Origin: Romboutsia weinsteinii
GTDB lineage: Bacteria > Bacillota > Clostridia > Peptostreptococcales > Peptostreptococcaceae
Reading direction: 5' to 3'
DNA length: 64,000 bases
NCBI RefSeq assembly: GCF_002250835.2
Contig: NZ_NOJY02000011.1
Coordinates: 59,209-123,208 of the forward strand
Positions within the stretch are counted from its first letter, which is position 1. Every line of letters begins with the position of its first letter. Below, piece after piece: positions 17,263-26,493 of the stretch. The position numbers were made by a program, and so were the translations under genes. Under the pieces are notes generated by a model, which had not been told where the DNA came from, searched no databases, and was given only the letters and a program-made list of their open reading frames with translations.

Positions 17263-17682
17263 TTATTTATCTAAGTAAAGTGGAGGATATTTTACATTTT
17301 TAAGATCCTCACCTCTTACACGTTTATTACCATTACTTAAGTCATAAATTAGTAATGCAACTTTATACAACTTTGTATCATGCATATCATCTACATAAAA
17401 GTATTGATATTCATATTTAGGGTCATCTTTGTATGTTATAGTATAGATAATGCCTTTCAAGTTTGACTTTTTTAGGTTTTCTTCCCTTAAAGCTGTATCT
17501 TTTAATTTTGTAATTTCACTTATATTCTCTTTTGAAACTCCTTGTTCTTTAATATATCTACTAATGTTTTCTTCAGCCTTTTCCCATTTATAAGGTTTAA
17601 AGTAATTGTCATATACAAAAATTCCTGTAAATCCTACAATCACTATAATTAGTACTGATAAAATAACTTTATGTTTTTTCAT
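17263..17682 (-). CDS. DUF3139-like membrane-anchored protein, module 1
   Basis: Protein of 139 residues with one N-terminal helix (VILSVLIIVIVGFTGIFVYD) and a polar outside part. The pattern of a basic start, one helix, then a Trp-Lys-rich joint (YKWEKAEENI) resembles DUF3139 proteins, which often sit beside peptide-sensing systems. Its family assignment is by eye. It lies 10 bp after the lipoprotein gene and 23 bp before the permease, so it is surely part of this operon. Modules 2 and 3 have no counterpart. Confidence 0.6.
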   Translation of the reverse strand: MKKHKVILSVLIIVIVGFTGIFVYDNYFKPYKWEKAEENISRYIKEQGVSKENISEITKLKDTALREENLKKSNLKGIIYTITYKDDPKYEYQYFYVDDMHDTKLYKVALLIYDLSNGNKRVRGEDLKNVKYPPLYLDK

Positions 17683-17692
17683 ATAGCTCTCC

Positions 17693-18274
17693 TTATTTTA
17701 GTATAAATTCCTTATTCAACCTTAGTTCTAAAATCTTAGTTGACTTATCAATCTTGCTCACCTGAACACATATCTCACCCATACTAGGAAGTTCTACATT
17801 ACCCTCACCTTTCTCAAATACTTTCTCAACTTCATCAAAAAAATCTTTCTCAGTCAATTTAGTATCAGTCAATGACTTAAATATGTTATAAATAGCTTTA
17901 ATAAATTTATCACTCTCCGATAACTTTTCATCATCAAAATAGTCTTTGACACAATGGATAGCTAGTGTTTCCTTACTTTTTTTATCGTCTGTTGTCATAG
18001 AGTAATTTAATACTTGCTTAGGTTGCTCTTTAGAGTATTCTAGATTTCCTAGAGATAACACGAAGCTACCGTCCGGTAAGGCTTCCGCTACCCTAAGACC
18101 ACTATCTTCTATCGATTCTGAAATTTTCTCTGATAAATCTTTTTTAATCTCAGAAACTCTTTCCTCCGTATAAATTATTACATCTGTGCTGGATGCAGAG
18201 GGTGCACATCCCACAACTAAACCTGTACTTATACTTGAAACTACCATAGCTAGTATAATTTTTTTTACTTTCAT
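17693..18274 (-). CDS. putative lipoprotein, module 1
   Basis: Protein of 193 residues with a signal peptide ending in VVGC (lipid on Cys23). The mature part is acidic and contains no recognised domain. It is the first gene after the LytTR-type operator and leader hairpin, so it should be the most promoter-proximal product of the transporter operon. It may be a sensor accessory or immunity lipoprotein; that is only inference from position. Confidence 0.65.
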   Translation of the reverse strand: MKVKKIILAMVVSSISTGLVVGCAPSASSTDVIIYTEERVSEIKKDLSEKISESIEDSGLRVAEALPDGSFVLSLGNLEYSKEQPKQVLNYSMTTDDKKSKETLAIHCVKDYFDDEKLSESDKFIKAIYNIFKSLTDTKLTEKDFFDEVEKVFEKGEGNVELPSMGEICVQVSKIDKSTKILELRLNKEFILK

Positions 18275-18349
18275 ATAACTTTTTCCTCCACTTTATTTAT
18301 ACCTCTCATTTATCTATTAATTGACTTCATGATTCTTCTAATAAAAAAA

Positions 18350-18390
18350 TAAGGACATTACCTTTTTCTATTAAAAGATAACATCCTTAT
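18350..18390 (-). terminator. leader hairpin of module 1, terminator-like
   Basis: On the minus strand an about 17-bp stem with G-U pairs (ATAAGGATGTTATCTTTT against its partner) is followed by seven T. It starts 17 bp after the -10-like ATATTGA, downstream of the operator and upstream of the lipoprotein. It may end the kinase transcript, act as an attenuator, or both. Confidence 0.65.
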
Positions 18391-18412
18391 TTTTTAGTAT
18401 CAATATATATGA

Positions 18413-18442
18413 CCCCACTAGTAACTTAATCGACCCAACTGT
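18413..18442 (-). promoter_or_regulatory. LytTR-type operator of module 1
   Basis: Minus strand ACAGTTGGG, 12 bp, CTAGTGGGG, then 13 bp to the end of ATATTGA. The two 9-bp repeats have the AgrA/VirR geometry. The upstream half lies inside the last codons of the kinase gene. Binding by the local regulator is inferred. Confidence 0.65.
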
Positions 18443-19847
18443 CAGTATTTTGATTAAGTGGTATGTATATGTTTAGTATAAATTTATCTTTATCATCTTC
18501 AAATAATAATTCTCCATCATATTTCTGTAAAGATGATTTAATACTTTGAACCCCTATTCCATGTATAAATTTATCCCTTTTGTCTGTTAATAATCTATTT
18601 TTATTAATTATAATATTATTCACTTTACTGTTCTCACATTTAAGTACAAAATAGGATTTTGTTATAGTTCCTTTGATCCTAATATATTTATTAATATCTT
18701 CATCATATATTTTGTCACACGCTTCTATCGCATTATCTAAAATATTAGCAAATATACTAGATACATCTATTGGTTTCATAAAATCAACTTTTGAAAAGTT
18801 TATATCACAAATAAATTTAATTCCTTTTTTTGTACATAATGTATTTTTTTCATTAATTATAATATCTAAAATCATGTTTCCTGTATTATGAATAGATTTA
18901 AATTCTTTAATTTCATCTTTTAAATTATTTACATACTCATTAATTTCTTTACTATTATTTTTAATATTTTCTATAGTACAAATATGATTATTTATATCAT
19001 GATAAAGATTTTTAACCTTCATATGAGATTCTTGTATACTTAAGTAATGAGCGTATTGCATATCTAATTTATTTTTCATTAATTCATTCTGAGACTTTAT
19101 TTTATTCTCTTTAATTATTCTTCTAAATAATAATATAATAATTATGATACTTGCCCCTACCAGCTTTGGAACTACAATCTGATCAAAAAAGCCCCATTCG
19201 TCATATAAATATGGTACTGACTTCCTCCACTTATGTACAATCATATTTATAGTCAAGTTCTCAGTTATATTATAAATTGACAGTGTATATCTTCCAATTA
19301 TATTGATTACATTTAATAGTAAAGCCATCATCAAGTATATATAAGTCCTTTTTTCCATATTAAATAACTGTAAACGATTATTAATATATACAAGTATTAC
19401 ATATATAAGTATTATTAATATATAAGTATATATCCCTATTTTTGCTTTTTCGAAGTTAGATACTAAAAGTGACCCTTCAGATGATTGAGAATAACCTGTA
19501 ATCCAAATATATAAAGCCCTTTCCAAAACTTGACTAAATAAGTCATAATATACATTAAATAAACAAATTGAAATTATATATTTAATATACCCTATCTTAT
19601 AAAAATATATATAGTATATACCCCACACACTAAATACTATGATATCAAGCAAATTATTACTATTATCACCTCTAATTTCATCTATATCATACAATCGAGC
19701 TATGATATAAATTAATAACAATAAAATATAAAATACAATTTTATGATTTTGCCTACCATCTTTTTTATAAGTTAATATCCCTTTTAATATAGTAAAACGT
19801 ATAAGTACTGATAAAATCAATTTTAGCTCATTCATAAAATTTAGCAT
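18426..19847 (-). CDS. GHKL sensor histidine kinase, module 1
   Basis: AgrC/VirS-like kinase of 473 residues. About six helices fill residues 1-245; then a coiled linker, the phosphoacceptor box LYHDINNHI, and a GHKL ATPase domain with FANILDNAIEACDK and GIGVQSIKSS. The start overlaps the last codons of the regulator gene by 7 bp, which shows coupling. Its last five codons double as part of the operator for the downstream transporter operon. The signal is unknown; no agrD-like peptide gene was found beside it. Confidence 0.87.
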   Translation of the reverse strand: MLNFMNELKLILSVLIRFTILKGILTYKKDGRQNHKIVFYILLLLIYIIARLYDIDEIRGDNSNNLLDIIVFSVWGIYYIYFYKIGYIKYIISICLFNVYYDLFSQVLERALYIWITGYSQSSEGSLLVSNFEKAKIGIYTYILIILIYVILVYINNRLQLFNMEKRTYIYLMMALLLNVINIIGRYTLSIYNITENLTINMIVHKWRKSVPYLYDEWGFFDQIVVPKLVGASIIIIILLFRRIIKENKIKSQNELMKNKLDMQYAHYLSIQESHMKVKNLYHDINNHICTIENIKNNSKEINEYVNNLKDEIKEFKSIHNTGNMILDIIINEKNTLCTKKGIKFICDINFSKVDFMKPIDVSSIFANILDNAIEACDKIYDEDINKYIRIKGTITKSYFVLKCENSKVNNIIINKNRLLTDKRDKFIHGIGVQSIKSSLQKYDGELLFEDDKDKFILNIYIPLNQNTDSWVD

Positions 19848-20551
19848 ATTGTATCACCAAGAAGTTTTAAAAATTTCTCCTTAATATCCTTATATCTATA
19901 TCTACTTACAGGTACTTCTTCTCCGCTTTCTAATATTATTGTATTTGTCTTTATATTTTCCACATAGCTTAAATTAACTAGAAAGCTTTTATGGCATCTT
20001 ACAAATTTATCTTGGTTTATGTCTTTTTCTATTTTTTCTAGACTATACTTCACATCAAAAGTCTTATTTATTGTATGTATTAACATATCCTTTTTTTGAA
20101 CTTCTACATACGTTACTTCACTTGAGTAAATTTTGTAAGTATTAGACTTGTTCTTTATTAAAATATAATCATTTTTGTTTTCAATCTCTTTGATACAAGT
20201 TGTTATATGTTTTTCTAATTCCTCTGATTCTATAGGTTTTAACAAATATCTATAAGCTCTTACCTCATATCCTTCTTGTACATAATCTATTAAAGAAGTT
20301 ATAAATATTATTTCCATTTTATTATCTACTTCCCTAATCTTTCTTGCAGTATCCATTCCATTTATTTGACCCATTTGTATATCAAGAAGTAATATATCTA
20401 TATCTTTTAAGTTGCCTTCTAGTAGCTCTTCTCCCAAGCTATACTTTTGTATTTCATATGCTATATTTATATTTTTTAATATATTATCAAGATAATCTTC
20501 TATTAAGCGTTGCGTCTCTTTTTCATCTTCACAAATTGCTATATTAATCAT
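19841..20551 (-). CDS. LytTR response regulator, module 1
   Basis: AgrA/VirR-like regulator of 236 residues: receiver domain with Asp57 in LLLDIQMG, then a LytTR DNA-binding domain (VQKKDMLIHT, FVRCHKSFLVNL, VPVSRYRYKD). The ATG at 20551 follows AAGGGGG and matches the starts of the two paralogues; the longer frame from 20569 adds six residues. It should bind the 9-12-9 repeats at 18413-18442. No similar repeats were seen ahead of this gene, so its own expression may be independent. Confidence 0.87.
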   Translation of the reverse strand: MINIAICEDEKETQRLIEDYLDNILKNINIAYEIQKYSLGEELLEGNLKDIDILLLDIQMGQINGMDTARKIREVDNKMEIIFITSLIDYVQEGYEVRAYRYLLKPIESEELEKHITTCIKEIENKNDYILIKNKSNTYKIYSSEVTYVEVQKKDMLIHTINKTFDVKYSLEKIEKDINQDKFVRCHKSFLVNLSYVENIKTNTIILESGEEVPVSRYRYKDIKEKFLKLLGDTIC

Positions 20552-20693
20552 AATATCCCCCTTATCCACTCTTGAAGTCTTTTGCTTTATACCTTCAAAT
20601 ATTATTATATATATCCGATACTTTAGGATAACATTTTTAAATTATTTTTAGCAATACTCAAATCTAAATAGTTATTATGCAGTTGGTATTATA

Positions 20694-20723
20694 AAAAGGT
20701 ATTGCTTTTTAACAATACCTTTT
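20694..20723 (-). terminator. terminator after the CPBP gene
   Basis: AAAAGGTATTG (20694-20704) pairs perfectly with CAATACCTTTT (20713-20723); the minus-strand stem is followed by a T-run. Confidence 0.85.
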
Positions 20724-20769
20724 CGTTGAATTAAATAATTAATATGAATCGCAGTAATAATGCCCACGA
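20723..20769 (-). repeat. 47-bp intergenic repeat, divergent copy
   Basis: Matches the copy at 57330-57376 at 35 of 47 positions without gaps. The half containing GAATCGCAG and CCCACGA is well kept; the half with the tmRNA-like end is lost. As in the other copies, a terminator hairpin adjoins it. Confidence 0.6.
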
Positions 20770-20822
20770 TTATTTTTCAGCATAAGTTTTCTTATTTTGA
20801 GTTGGTCTTATAACTTGCAACT

Positions 20823-21611
20823 CTACTTACTACAAGTAATTTTTGCAAAGTTTATACTTCTATTATTAGACTTATGCTCTCTTATAACAATTATCCCCAA
20901 TATTACTCCTATCGCTATATTTGTAGGATTTTCTAACAGATAGTATTTAGATATCTCTATATTAACTATATTAGATCCTATTAATATAAAATTCCATAAT
21001 ATATGATAGATTATAGCTGGTACTATATTATTTATTTTTATAGTCAATACTACTAATGCAAATCCTATTAAACACGAACTAATTACACCTGCTAACGCAT
21101 CAATCAGTGGCATCCCTAAAAGTACTGTAGCTATATGAACTACACCAAATCCTAAAGACCCCATAATCATTGGTTTTGCTATTGATTTCTTATTTTGAAA
21201 ACTATTTAGCATTATTCCTCTAAACAATATCTCTTCAGATGCTCCGGCTAGCACGCACCCTATAAAATTCATAAATAATATTATCCATATCTCGTTATTA
21301 AGTGATGGTGCTTTTAAATATACTCCTTTCACAAAAGTATACATCATTACTAGTATAATAGACATATGAGGCACAAACCAAATCAATGCTTTTATATTTA
21401 TTTTTTTAAATCCAATATTCTTCCATCCATAAAACCTATTTATAATATATATAAGATATATACTACATACAGCTTGAAGTATTATTTGTAATGTTTGTTG
21501 TACCAAACTTCCATTGACAAGTTTCGTAATATTATTCAATATAAGTGCACTTATCATCATAAGTACTAGATATCCTACTAATGATCTAATCGCTATTTTT
21601 TCACTTTTCAT
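20823..21611 (-). CDS. CPBP family intramembrane metalloprotease, module 2
   Basis: CAAX-protease-like membrane enzyme of 262 residues with about eight helices. The first motif ASEEILFRGIML carries the paired glutamates and arginine; later FGVVHIA and IIYHILWNFI supply the metal-binding histidines. Such proteins give self-immunity to bacteriocins or process peptides in Gram-positive bacteria. It follows the module 2 ATPase by 100 bp on the same strand and ends at the 20694 terminator. Only module 2 has one. Substrate unknown. Confidence 0.85.
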   Translation of the reverse strand: MKSEKIAIRSLVGYLVLMMISALILNNITKLVNGSLVQQTLQIILQAVCSIYLIYIINRFYGWKNIGFKKINIKALIWFVPHMSIILVMMYTFVKGVYLKAPSLNNEIWIILFMNFIGCVLAGASEEILFRGIMLNSFQNKKSIAKPMIMGSLGFGVVHIATVLLGMPLIDALAGVISSCLIGFALVVLTIKINNIVPAIIYHILWNFILIGSNIVNIEISKYYLLENPTNIAIGVILGIIVIREHKSNNRSINFAKITCSK

Positions 21612-21711
21612 ATTTCAATCTCCTTAATTTTACATATTATCACAATTTTTCTATAAAAACCTTAATATGTAAATGATATAAAAAAAATTGAAATAAGTCT
21701 ATAATATTTAA

Positions 21712-22383
21712 CTATTTAGATTCAACTATATTTCCATCAGCTATAGTTATAATTCTATCAGCCATTTTTGCAATTTTATCATTATGAGTTATCATAACCA
21801 ACGTTTGTTTATACTCATCTACACAAAACTTTAGCAGCCTCATAACTTCATCAGTGGTTTTACTATCTAGGTTTCCTGTAGGCTCATCCGCAAATATTAT
21901 CTCTGGCTTATTTGCAAGGGCGCGAGCTATCGCTACCCTTTGCTGCTGACCACCACTTAATTGATTTGGAAACTTATTAATCTTGTCTTTAAGTCCTAAG
22001 ATATCAATTATACTATTAATATATTTTTTATCTACTTTTTTATTATCTATATCTACTGGAAGTACTATATTATCGTACACACTTATAACTGGTATTAAAT
22101 TGAAACTTTGAAATATGAATCCAAATTTTCTACTTCTAAGCTTCGATAATTTATCCTCTGATAACTTAGATATATCATCTCCATCTAGTATAACTTCTCC
22201 ACTTGTTATACTATCAAGTCCAGCTATACAATGAAGTAGAGTACTTTTACCACTACCACTAGGGCCTATTATTGCTGTAAATTTTTCTTTTTCAATAGAT
22301 AAGTTAATATTTTTTAGAGCTTCTACTTTATTTTCGCCTTCTCCATAAGTCTTACTTAAATTCATTGTATCTAATATGTTCAT
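21712..22383 (-). CDS. ABC transporter ATP-binding protein, module 2
   Basis: MacB-type ATPase of 223 residues, close paralogue of the ones at 13939 and 32022. Walker A GPSGSGKS, signature LSGGQQQR and Walker B IIFADEP are intact. The ATG at 22383 aligns with its paralogues and has a GGTGGGG site; the frame start at 22407 would overlap the permease. It lies 13 bp after the permease gene. Confidence 0.9.
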   Translation of the reverse strand: MNILDTMNLSKTYGEGENKVEALKNINLSIEKEKFTAIIGPSGSGKSTLLHCIAGLDSITSGEVILDGDDISKLSEDKLSKLRSRKFGFIFQSFNLIPVISVYDNIVLPVDIDNKKVDKKYINSIIDILGLKDKINKFPNQLSGGQQQRVAIARALANKPEIIFADEPTGNLDSKTTDEVMRLLKFCVDEYKQTLVMITHNDKIAKMADRIITIADGNIVESK

Positions 22384-22396
22384 CCAAACCCCACCT

Positions 22397-24970
22397 TTAC
22401 TCTTCATTTTTAAGACCTTCTACTATACTTAATTTTGAAACTTTGTTTTTTGCTAAATATCCAGCAATTACACATATAAGTATTGCCGCTACTCCAAACT
22501 GAAGTATTTCTACTACGGGTATCTTAAATTCATATGCTTGTTGAATTCCTAATCCTTTTGAAAAAATTTCATTTGATCTTTGCATACTTTTATAAACATT
22601 ATAACTAGAAAATATTCCAGCTATTATTGAACTTAAAACCCCATATATAATGCTCTCTCTTAGTATCATTTTCTTAATATTTTTCATACTCATTCCAATA
22701 GCTCTTAGAGTGGATATTTCCTTAACTCTAATCATTATATTTGTTATAACTATACAAGCTATATTTATAGATGATATAACCATTGTAAGTACTACACTCA
22801 CTAATACCTCTTTTTTAAGTTTTTCATTTCCCTCAGTAGACAACTTTCTATTATCATATTTACTTTCCATTTCCTTAAAGCCATCTTTATCTATTATTTC
22901 TTTTACCTTTGAAACTACTGCTTCTTCTTTATCCTTTTGCAATCTTATAGATATATTGTTAAAACCTTTTTTGCCTGTTAGATTTTCAAAATTATTTTCA
23001 TCTAATATTACTTGGAAACGTGAATCCTTTCCACCTTCAGCATTTAAAACATAGTCAGGGTTTAATAGCCCCGCTACTTTAATTTTTTGGTTAACATATT
23101 TTACTTCTTTATCATTAGTTACTGGAATTTTAACTTCAATAATATCCCCTACTTTTAAGTCTTTTAATGTGCTTGCATTACTTGATACTTCTGTACCCGA
23201 ATAAAAGTGGTTAGATACTACCCCACTTATTATATCGCCTTCTTCTTTTAAGTCATCTAGGTTTCCATCTTCTAGATATTTTTCTAGCTCTTTAATAGTA
23301 CTTTTATCGTATCCTTTTATCGCTGTTCCTATTTCTAAGCTTGATTCATCGCTATCTAGAGGAATATATTGTTTATAATAGTCGCTTATATTTTCTTTAT
23401 TTGAGTTTAGATATCCTGTAACATTCATACTCTTAGTTAATTCACTAACTCCATCTATTTTGGATATCTGACTTACTTCATCGTCTGTGTATTCATTAAA
23501 ATATTCACTTGAGTTATTAGAATTATGGCTAAGTATTATGTCGCTTTCTCCCATAGCCATAATCATCATGCTAAGACGGTCGACATTTTTATCATATTGA
23601 TTGAATCCAACCATATTAGTTATAAACAAAGAACCTGCCATACTTATTGAAAGTATTGATAAAATTGTCCTTGTTTTATATCTCCATATATTTTTGTATG
23701 CCATATATCCTGTAAGACCAAATACTTTCCTTATTAACTTGTGATAAAATCTATCTTTTTTTATTGACTTTGAACTATTAGTGCTTCTAATAGCTTCTAT
23801 TGGAGATATTTTTCCACACTTATAAATAGTAAAAATACTAGCTATAGCTACTGAAACTACTGCCATACTTATAGGTTCTATTAAACTTTCTTTACTTATA
23901 TAAAGGCTTCTATGTTCATTGTATATACTTATAAGACCTATATATGATGCTAATGCTCCCAATAAAAATCCTACTGCTAGTCCAATAAGTAGCACTATAA
24001 AGCTTTGGATAAATACCATATACCTTACATTTTTCTTAGTCATACCTATTGCTCTTGCCATTCCTATTTGTTTTGTCATATCTATTAATATAATATTAAA
24101 TATGTTATATATAACTAGCGCAGCGGCGACCATTGGAATCAACTTATTAGTAATCTTAATCTCTCCACCTTTAGTCATCTCATAATTTTGTATAGCTTCA
24201 TTTAGTTGTACATTTATCATAAATTTACTGTCATCTAATTTATATTTGCCTATTACTTTATTTGCCATAGACATACTAGGTGTGCTAGTCGTAAACTTAA
24301 GTAATCCTGAATGACTTAATAATTCTTTAGGTAAAATACTTTGATTTTCTGTATATTTAGTAAATGCTTTGACTTTATAGTATAAATTATCCTCATAAAA
24401 TCCATCTGGCTTTTTTACTATTCCAACTAACTTAAATGATTTTTCTTTGCTATAAATCTGATTTTGATTATTTTCATCCGTATACTTTTTAACAATATTA
24501 AAATCAATACTTTGACCTAGCTTATCACTTAAGCCCATCTCTTTAAGAGCTTTTTCTTCTATTACTATTTCATTTTCATTTTTAGGTTCATTACCTTTTG
24601 TCAGCTCATAACCGTAAGGACCTCTATTATAACCATAAGAATCTATAAAATCTTCACTATAAGAGTTTAAACTTATCGATACTCCTTTATTACTTACCGC
24701 ATCACCCAGGTTTATAACATCATTGATAACTTTTATAGTCTTATCATTTTTTAATTGCTCTACAATTTCTAAGTTAATATCACTGTATTCTACATGATAA
24801 TCACTAAAGTTTTCATAAGCTTTTTTTATATCATGTTTATTCTTAGACTCTGGCACTACATTAAGTGTAAATACTAATATAACAGCTAATGCAATACTTG
24901 TTATTAATGATAAAGTTCTTCCCTTTTGTTTTTTTAAGTATGCTATAGCTAATCTAAAACTTACTCTCAT
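22397..24970 (-). CDS. double-FtsX ABC transporter permease, module 2
   Basis: Permease of 857 residues with the same plan as module 1 and 3: helix at about 13-35, outside domain, three FtsX helices, a middle helix near 445, a second outside domain and three final helices. The start MRVSFRLAIAYLKKQ at 24970 follows AGGAGG and aligns with the paralogues; an earlier ATG at 25012 overlaps the leader region and is rejected. The exact match in length to module 3 (857) suggests direct duplication. Confidence 0.88.
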   Translation of the reverse strand: MRVSFRLAIAYLKKQKGRTLSLITSIALAVILVFTLNVVPESKNKHDIKKAYENFSDYHVEYSDINLEIVEQLKNDKTIKVINDVINLGDAVSNKGVSISLNSYSEDFIDSYGYNRGPYGYELTKGNEPKNENEIVIEEKALKEMGLSDKLGQSIDFNIVKKYTDENNQNQIYSKEKSFKLVGIVKKPDGFYEDNLYYKVKAFTKYTENQSILPKELLSHSGLLKFTTSTPSMSMANKVIGKYKLDDSKFMINVQLNEAIQNYEMTKGGEIKITNKLIPMVAAALVIYNIFNIILIDMTKQIGMARAIGMTKKNVRYMVFIQSFIVLLIGLAVGFLLGALASYIGLISIYNEHRSLYISKESLIEPISMAVVSVAIASIFTIYKCGKISPIEAIRSTNSSKSIKKDRFYHKLIRKVFGLTGYMAYKNIWRYKTRTILSILSISMAGSLFITNMVGFNQYDKNVDRLSMMIMAMGESDIILSHNSNNSSEYFNEYTDDEVSQISKIDGVSELTKSMNVTGYLNSNKENISDYYKQYIPLDSDESSLEIGTAIKGYDKSTIKELEKYLEDGNLDDLKEEGDIISGVVSNHFYSGTEVSSNASTLKDLKVGDIIEVKIPVTNDKEVKYVNQKIKVAGLLNPDYVLNAEGGKDSRFQVILDENNFENLTGKKGFNNISIRLQKDKEEAVVSKVKEIIDKDGFKEMESKYDNRKLSTEGNEKLKKEVLVSVVLTMVISSINIACIVITNIMIRVKEISTLRAIGMSMKNIKKMILRESIIYGVLSSIIAGIFSSYNVYKSMQRSNEIFSKGLGIQQAYEFKIPVVEILQFGVAAILICVIAGYLAKNKVSKLSIVEGLKNEE

Positions 24971-25018
24971 CATTTCCCTCCTATTTTTCGTATAAAATTG
25001 TCTTAAAGGCATAAAAAA

Positions 25019-25048
25019 ATGCTACCTTCTTTGTATAAAAGGTAACAT
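25019..25048 (-). terminator. leader hairpin of module 2, terminator-like
   Basis: Minus strand ATGTTACCTT pairs with AAGGTAGCAT (one G-U pair), followed by seven T. It lies 17 bp after the -10-like ATATTGA and upstream of the permease, as in modules 1 and 3. Confidence 0.7.
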
Positions 25049-25076
25049 TCGTAAGTTTTTGTTTCAATATAATACC

Positions 25077-25106
25077 GACAAGTGGTATGTTTTTACCGAT
25101 AACTAG
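25077..25106 (-). promoter_or_regulatory. LytTR-type operator of module 2
   Basis: Minus strand CTAGTTATC, 12 bp, CCACTTGTC, then 13 bp to the end of ATATTGA, in exact register with the other two modules. It lies between the kinase and permease genes. Confidence 0.65.
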
Positions 25107-25158
25107 CATCCAAAAGACTTAGATAAGTATTTTTATAAGTAAATAATTATGTAGTATT

Positions 25159-26493
25159 TTATTCAACTGGTATATGAATAGTAGCTACAAATTTATATTC
25201 ACTATCCTTAATTTTTAATTCTCCGTTATATCTTTTTATTGAAGATTTTATACTATCAATCCCTATACCATGAATGAATTTATCTTTTTTAGAAGTAAAA
25301 ATCTTATTATTTTTAATTATTACTTTATTGTTCTTACTGTTTTCACACCTAACTACATAATACCCCTTTATAAAAGTACTTTTTATAGTTATATATTTTT
25401 CTATATTATTATCATCAATCTTATTACATGCTTCTATTGCATTATCTATTAAATTTGAAAATATACTACTTATATCAATCATCTCTATAAAATCACATTT
25501 ACTAAAATCTATACCTACATTAAACTCTATGTTGTTTTCCAAGCATACTTTACTTTTTTCATATAATATAATATCTAGTAGCACATTTCCTGTATTATAA
25601 ATATTTTTAGTTCCTTTTACTTCATTCTCTATATTGTTAATGTATTTATCTACATCTTCACTACTACTTTTTAATGATTTTATATTATTCATATGGTTGT
25701 TCATATCATGATATACTCGTTTCATTTTTTCTTGTGATTCCTTAACCATTAAGTAGTATTTATATTGCATATCTAGTTTTTCATTTACAAACTCTGCTTT
25801 AGCTTTTTCCTTTGCTGACTTTATAGAATTTAAAAATATAGATATTAGTAATATATTTACTATAAGTAAAAGATATGGAAATGTCTCTTGAATAGTTGAT
25901 GAAAATATAAGCATGTCTGAAACATCATAAAAATGAACATTATTTTTAACTGCCATACTATATAAATTACTTATATCTGTATATGACTTATTTATAAAAA
26001 ATATTGTTAATAAGTTAATTGTAGTAGTTAATATGATATATAAATAATATTTCTTATTTTTATAAATATTTTGAAGTATATTGAAAAAAGATATAACTAC
26101 AAAAAAAATAATAAAATTAATTATAAGAGTTATTTCAAGTAGATAACCTCGTGAATAAGGTGAAAATGTTAAAAACCAAAAAATACTACTCTCTACTAAA
26201 ATATAAATTAAAGTATATATTACTGAGCTAATAATAGATTTTCTTCTATTAATTTTATAAAAATTTTTACAAATCAAATATGTGATTAAAAACATCTTTA
26301 ACATAAATTGTAAGGGTATTGCTCCAAAGCCTAATCCCATTATAATTGTTAAAATTAAGAATATACTTGTCAGTATAAACTGAACATCAAATTTATATTG
26401 ATAAACATAACCTTTTTTATTCATTAACATAAAAAATAAAACTATAAACATTAACATATTTAAAACAGCTAAAATATATGTACTAACTAACAT
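25159..26493 (-). CDS. GHKL sensor histidine kinase, module 2
   Basis: Kinase of 444 residues with six or seven N-terminal helices, the phosphoacceptor box VYHDMNNHM and a GHKL domain (LIDNAIEACNK, GIGIDSIKSS). The start overlaps the regulator stop by 7 bp. Sequence and layout are close to the module 1 and 3 kinases, but the membrane parts differ, so each may sense a different ligand. Confidence 0.87.
   Translation of the reverse strand: MLVSTYILAVLNMLMFIVLFFMLMNKKGYVYQYKFDVQFILTSIFLILTIIMGLGFGAIPLQFMLKMFLITYLICKNFYKINRRKSIISSVIYTLIYILVESSIFWFLTFSPYSRGYLLEITLIINFIIFFVVISFFNILQNIYKNKKYYLYIILTTTINLLTIFFINKSYTDISNLYSMAVKNNVHFYDVSDMLIFSSTIQETFPYLLLIVNILLISIFLNSIKSAKEKAKAEFVNEKLDMQYKYYLMVKESQEKMKRVYHDMNNHMNNIKSLKSSSEDVDKYINNIENEVKGTKNIYNTGNVLLDIILYEKSKVCLENNIEFNVGIDFSKCDFIEMIDISSIFSNLIDNAIEACNKIDDNNIEKYITIKSTFIKGYYVVRCENSKNNKVIIKNNKIFTSKKDKFIHGIGIDSIKSSIKRYNGELKIKDSEYKFVATIHIPVE

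Noticed and set aside
20570..20690. An agrD-like signal peptide gene beside the LytTR modules
   Set aside because: No short frame with ribosome site and conserved thiolactone-type core was seen there or in the gaps at 27198-27360 and 37544-37685.
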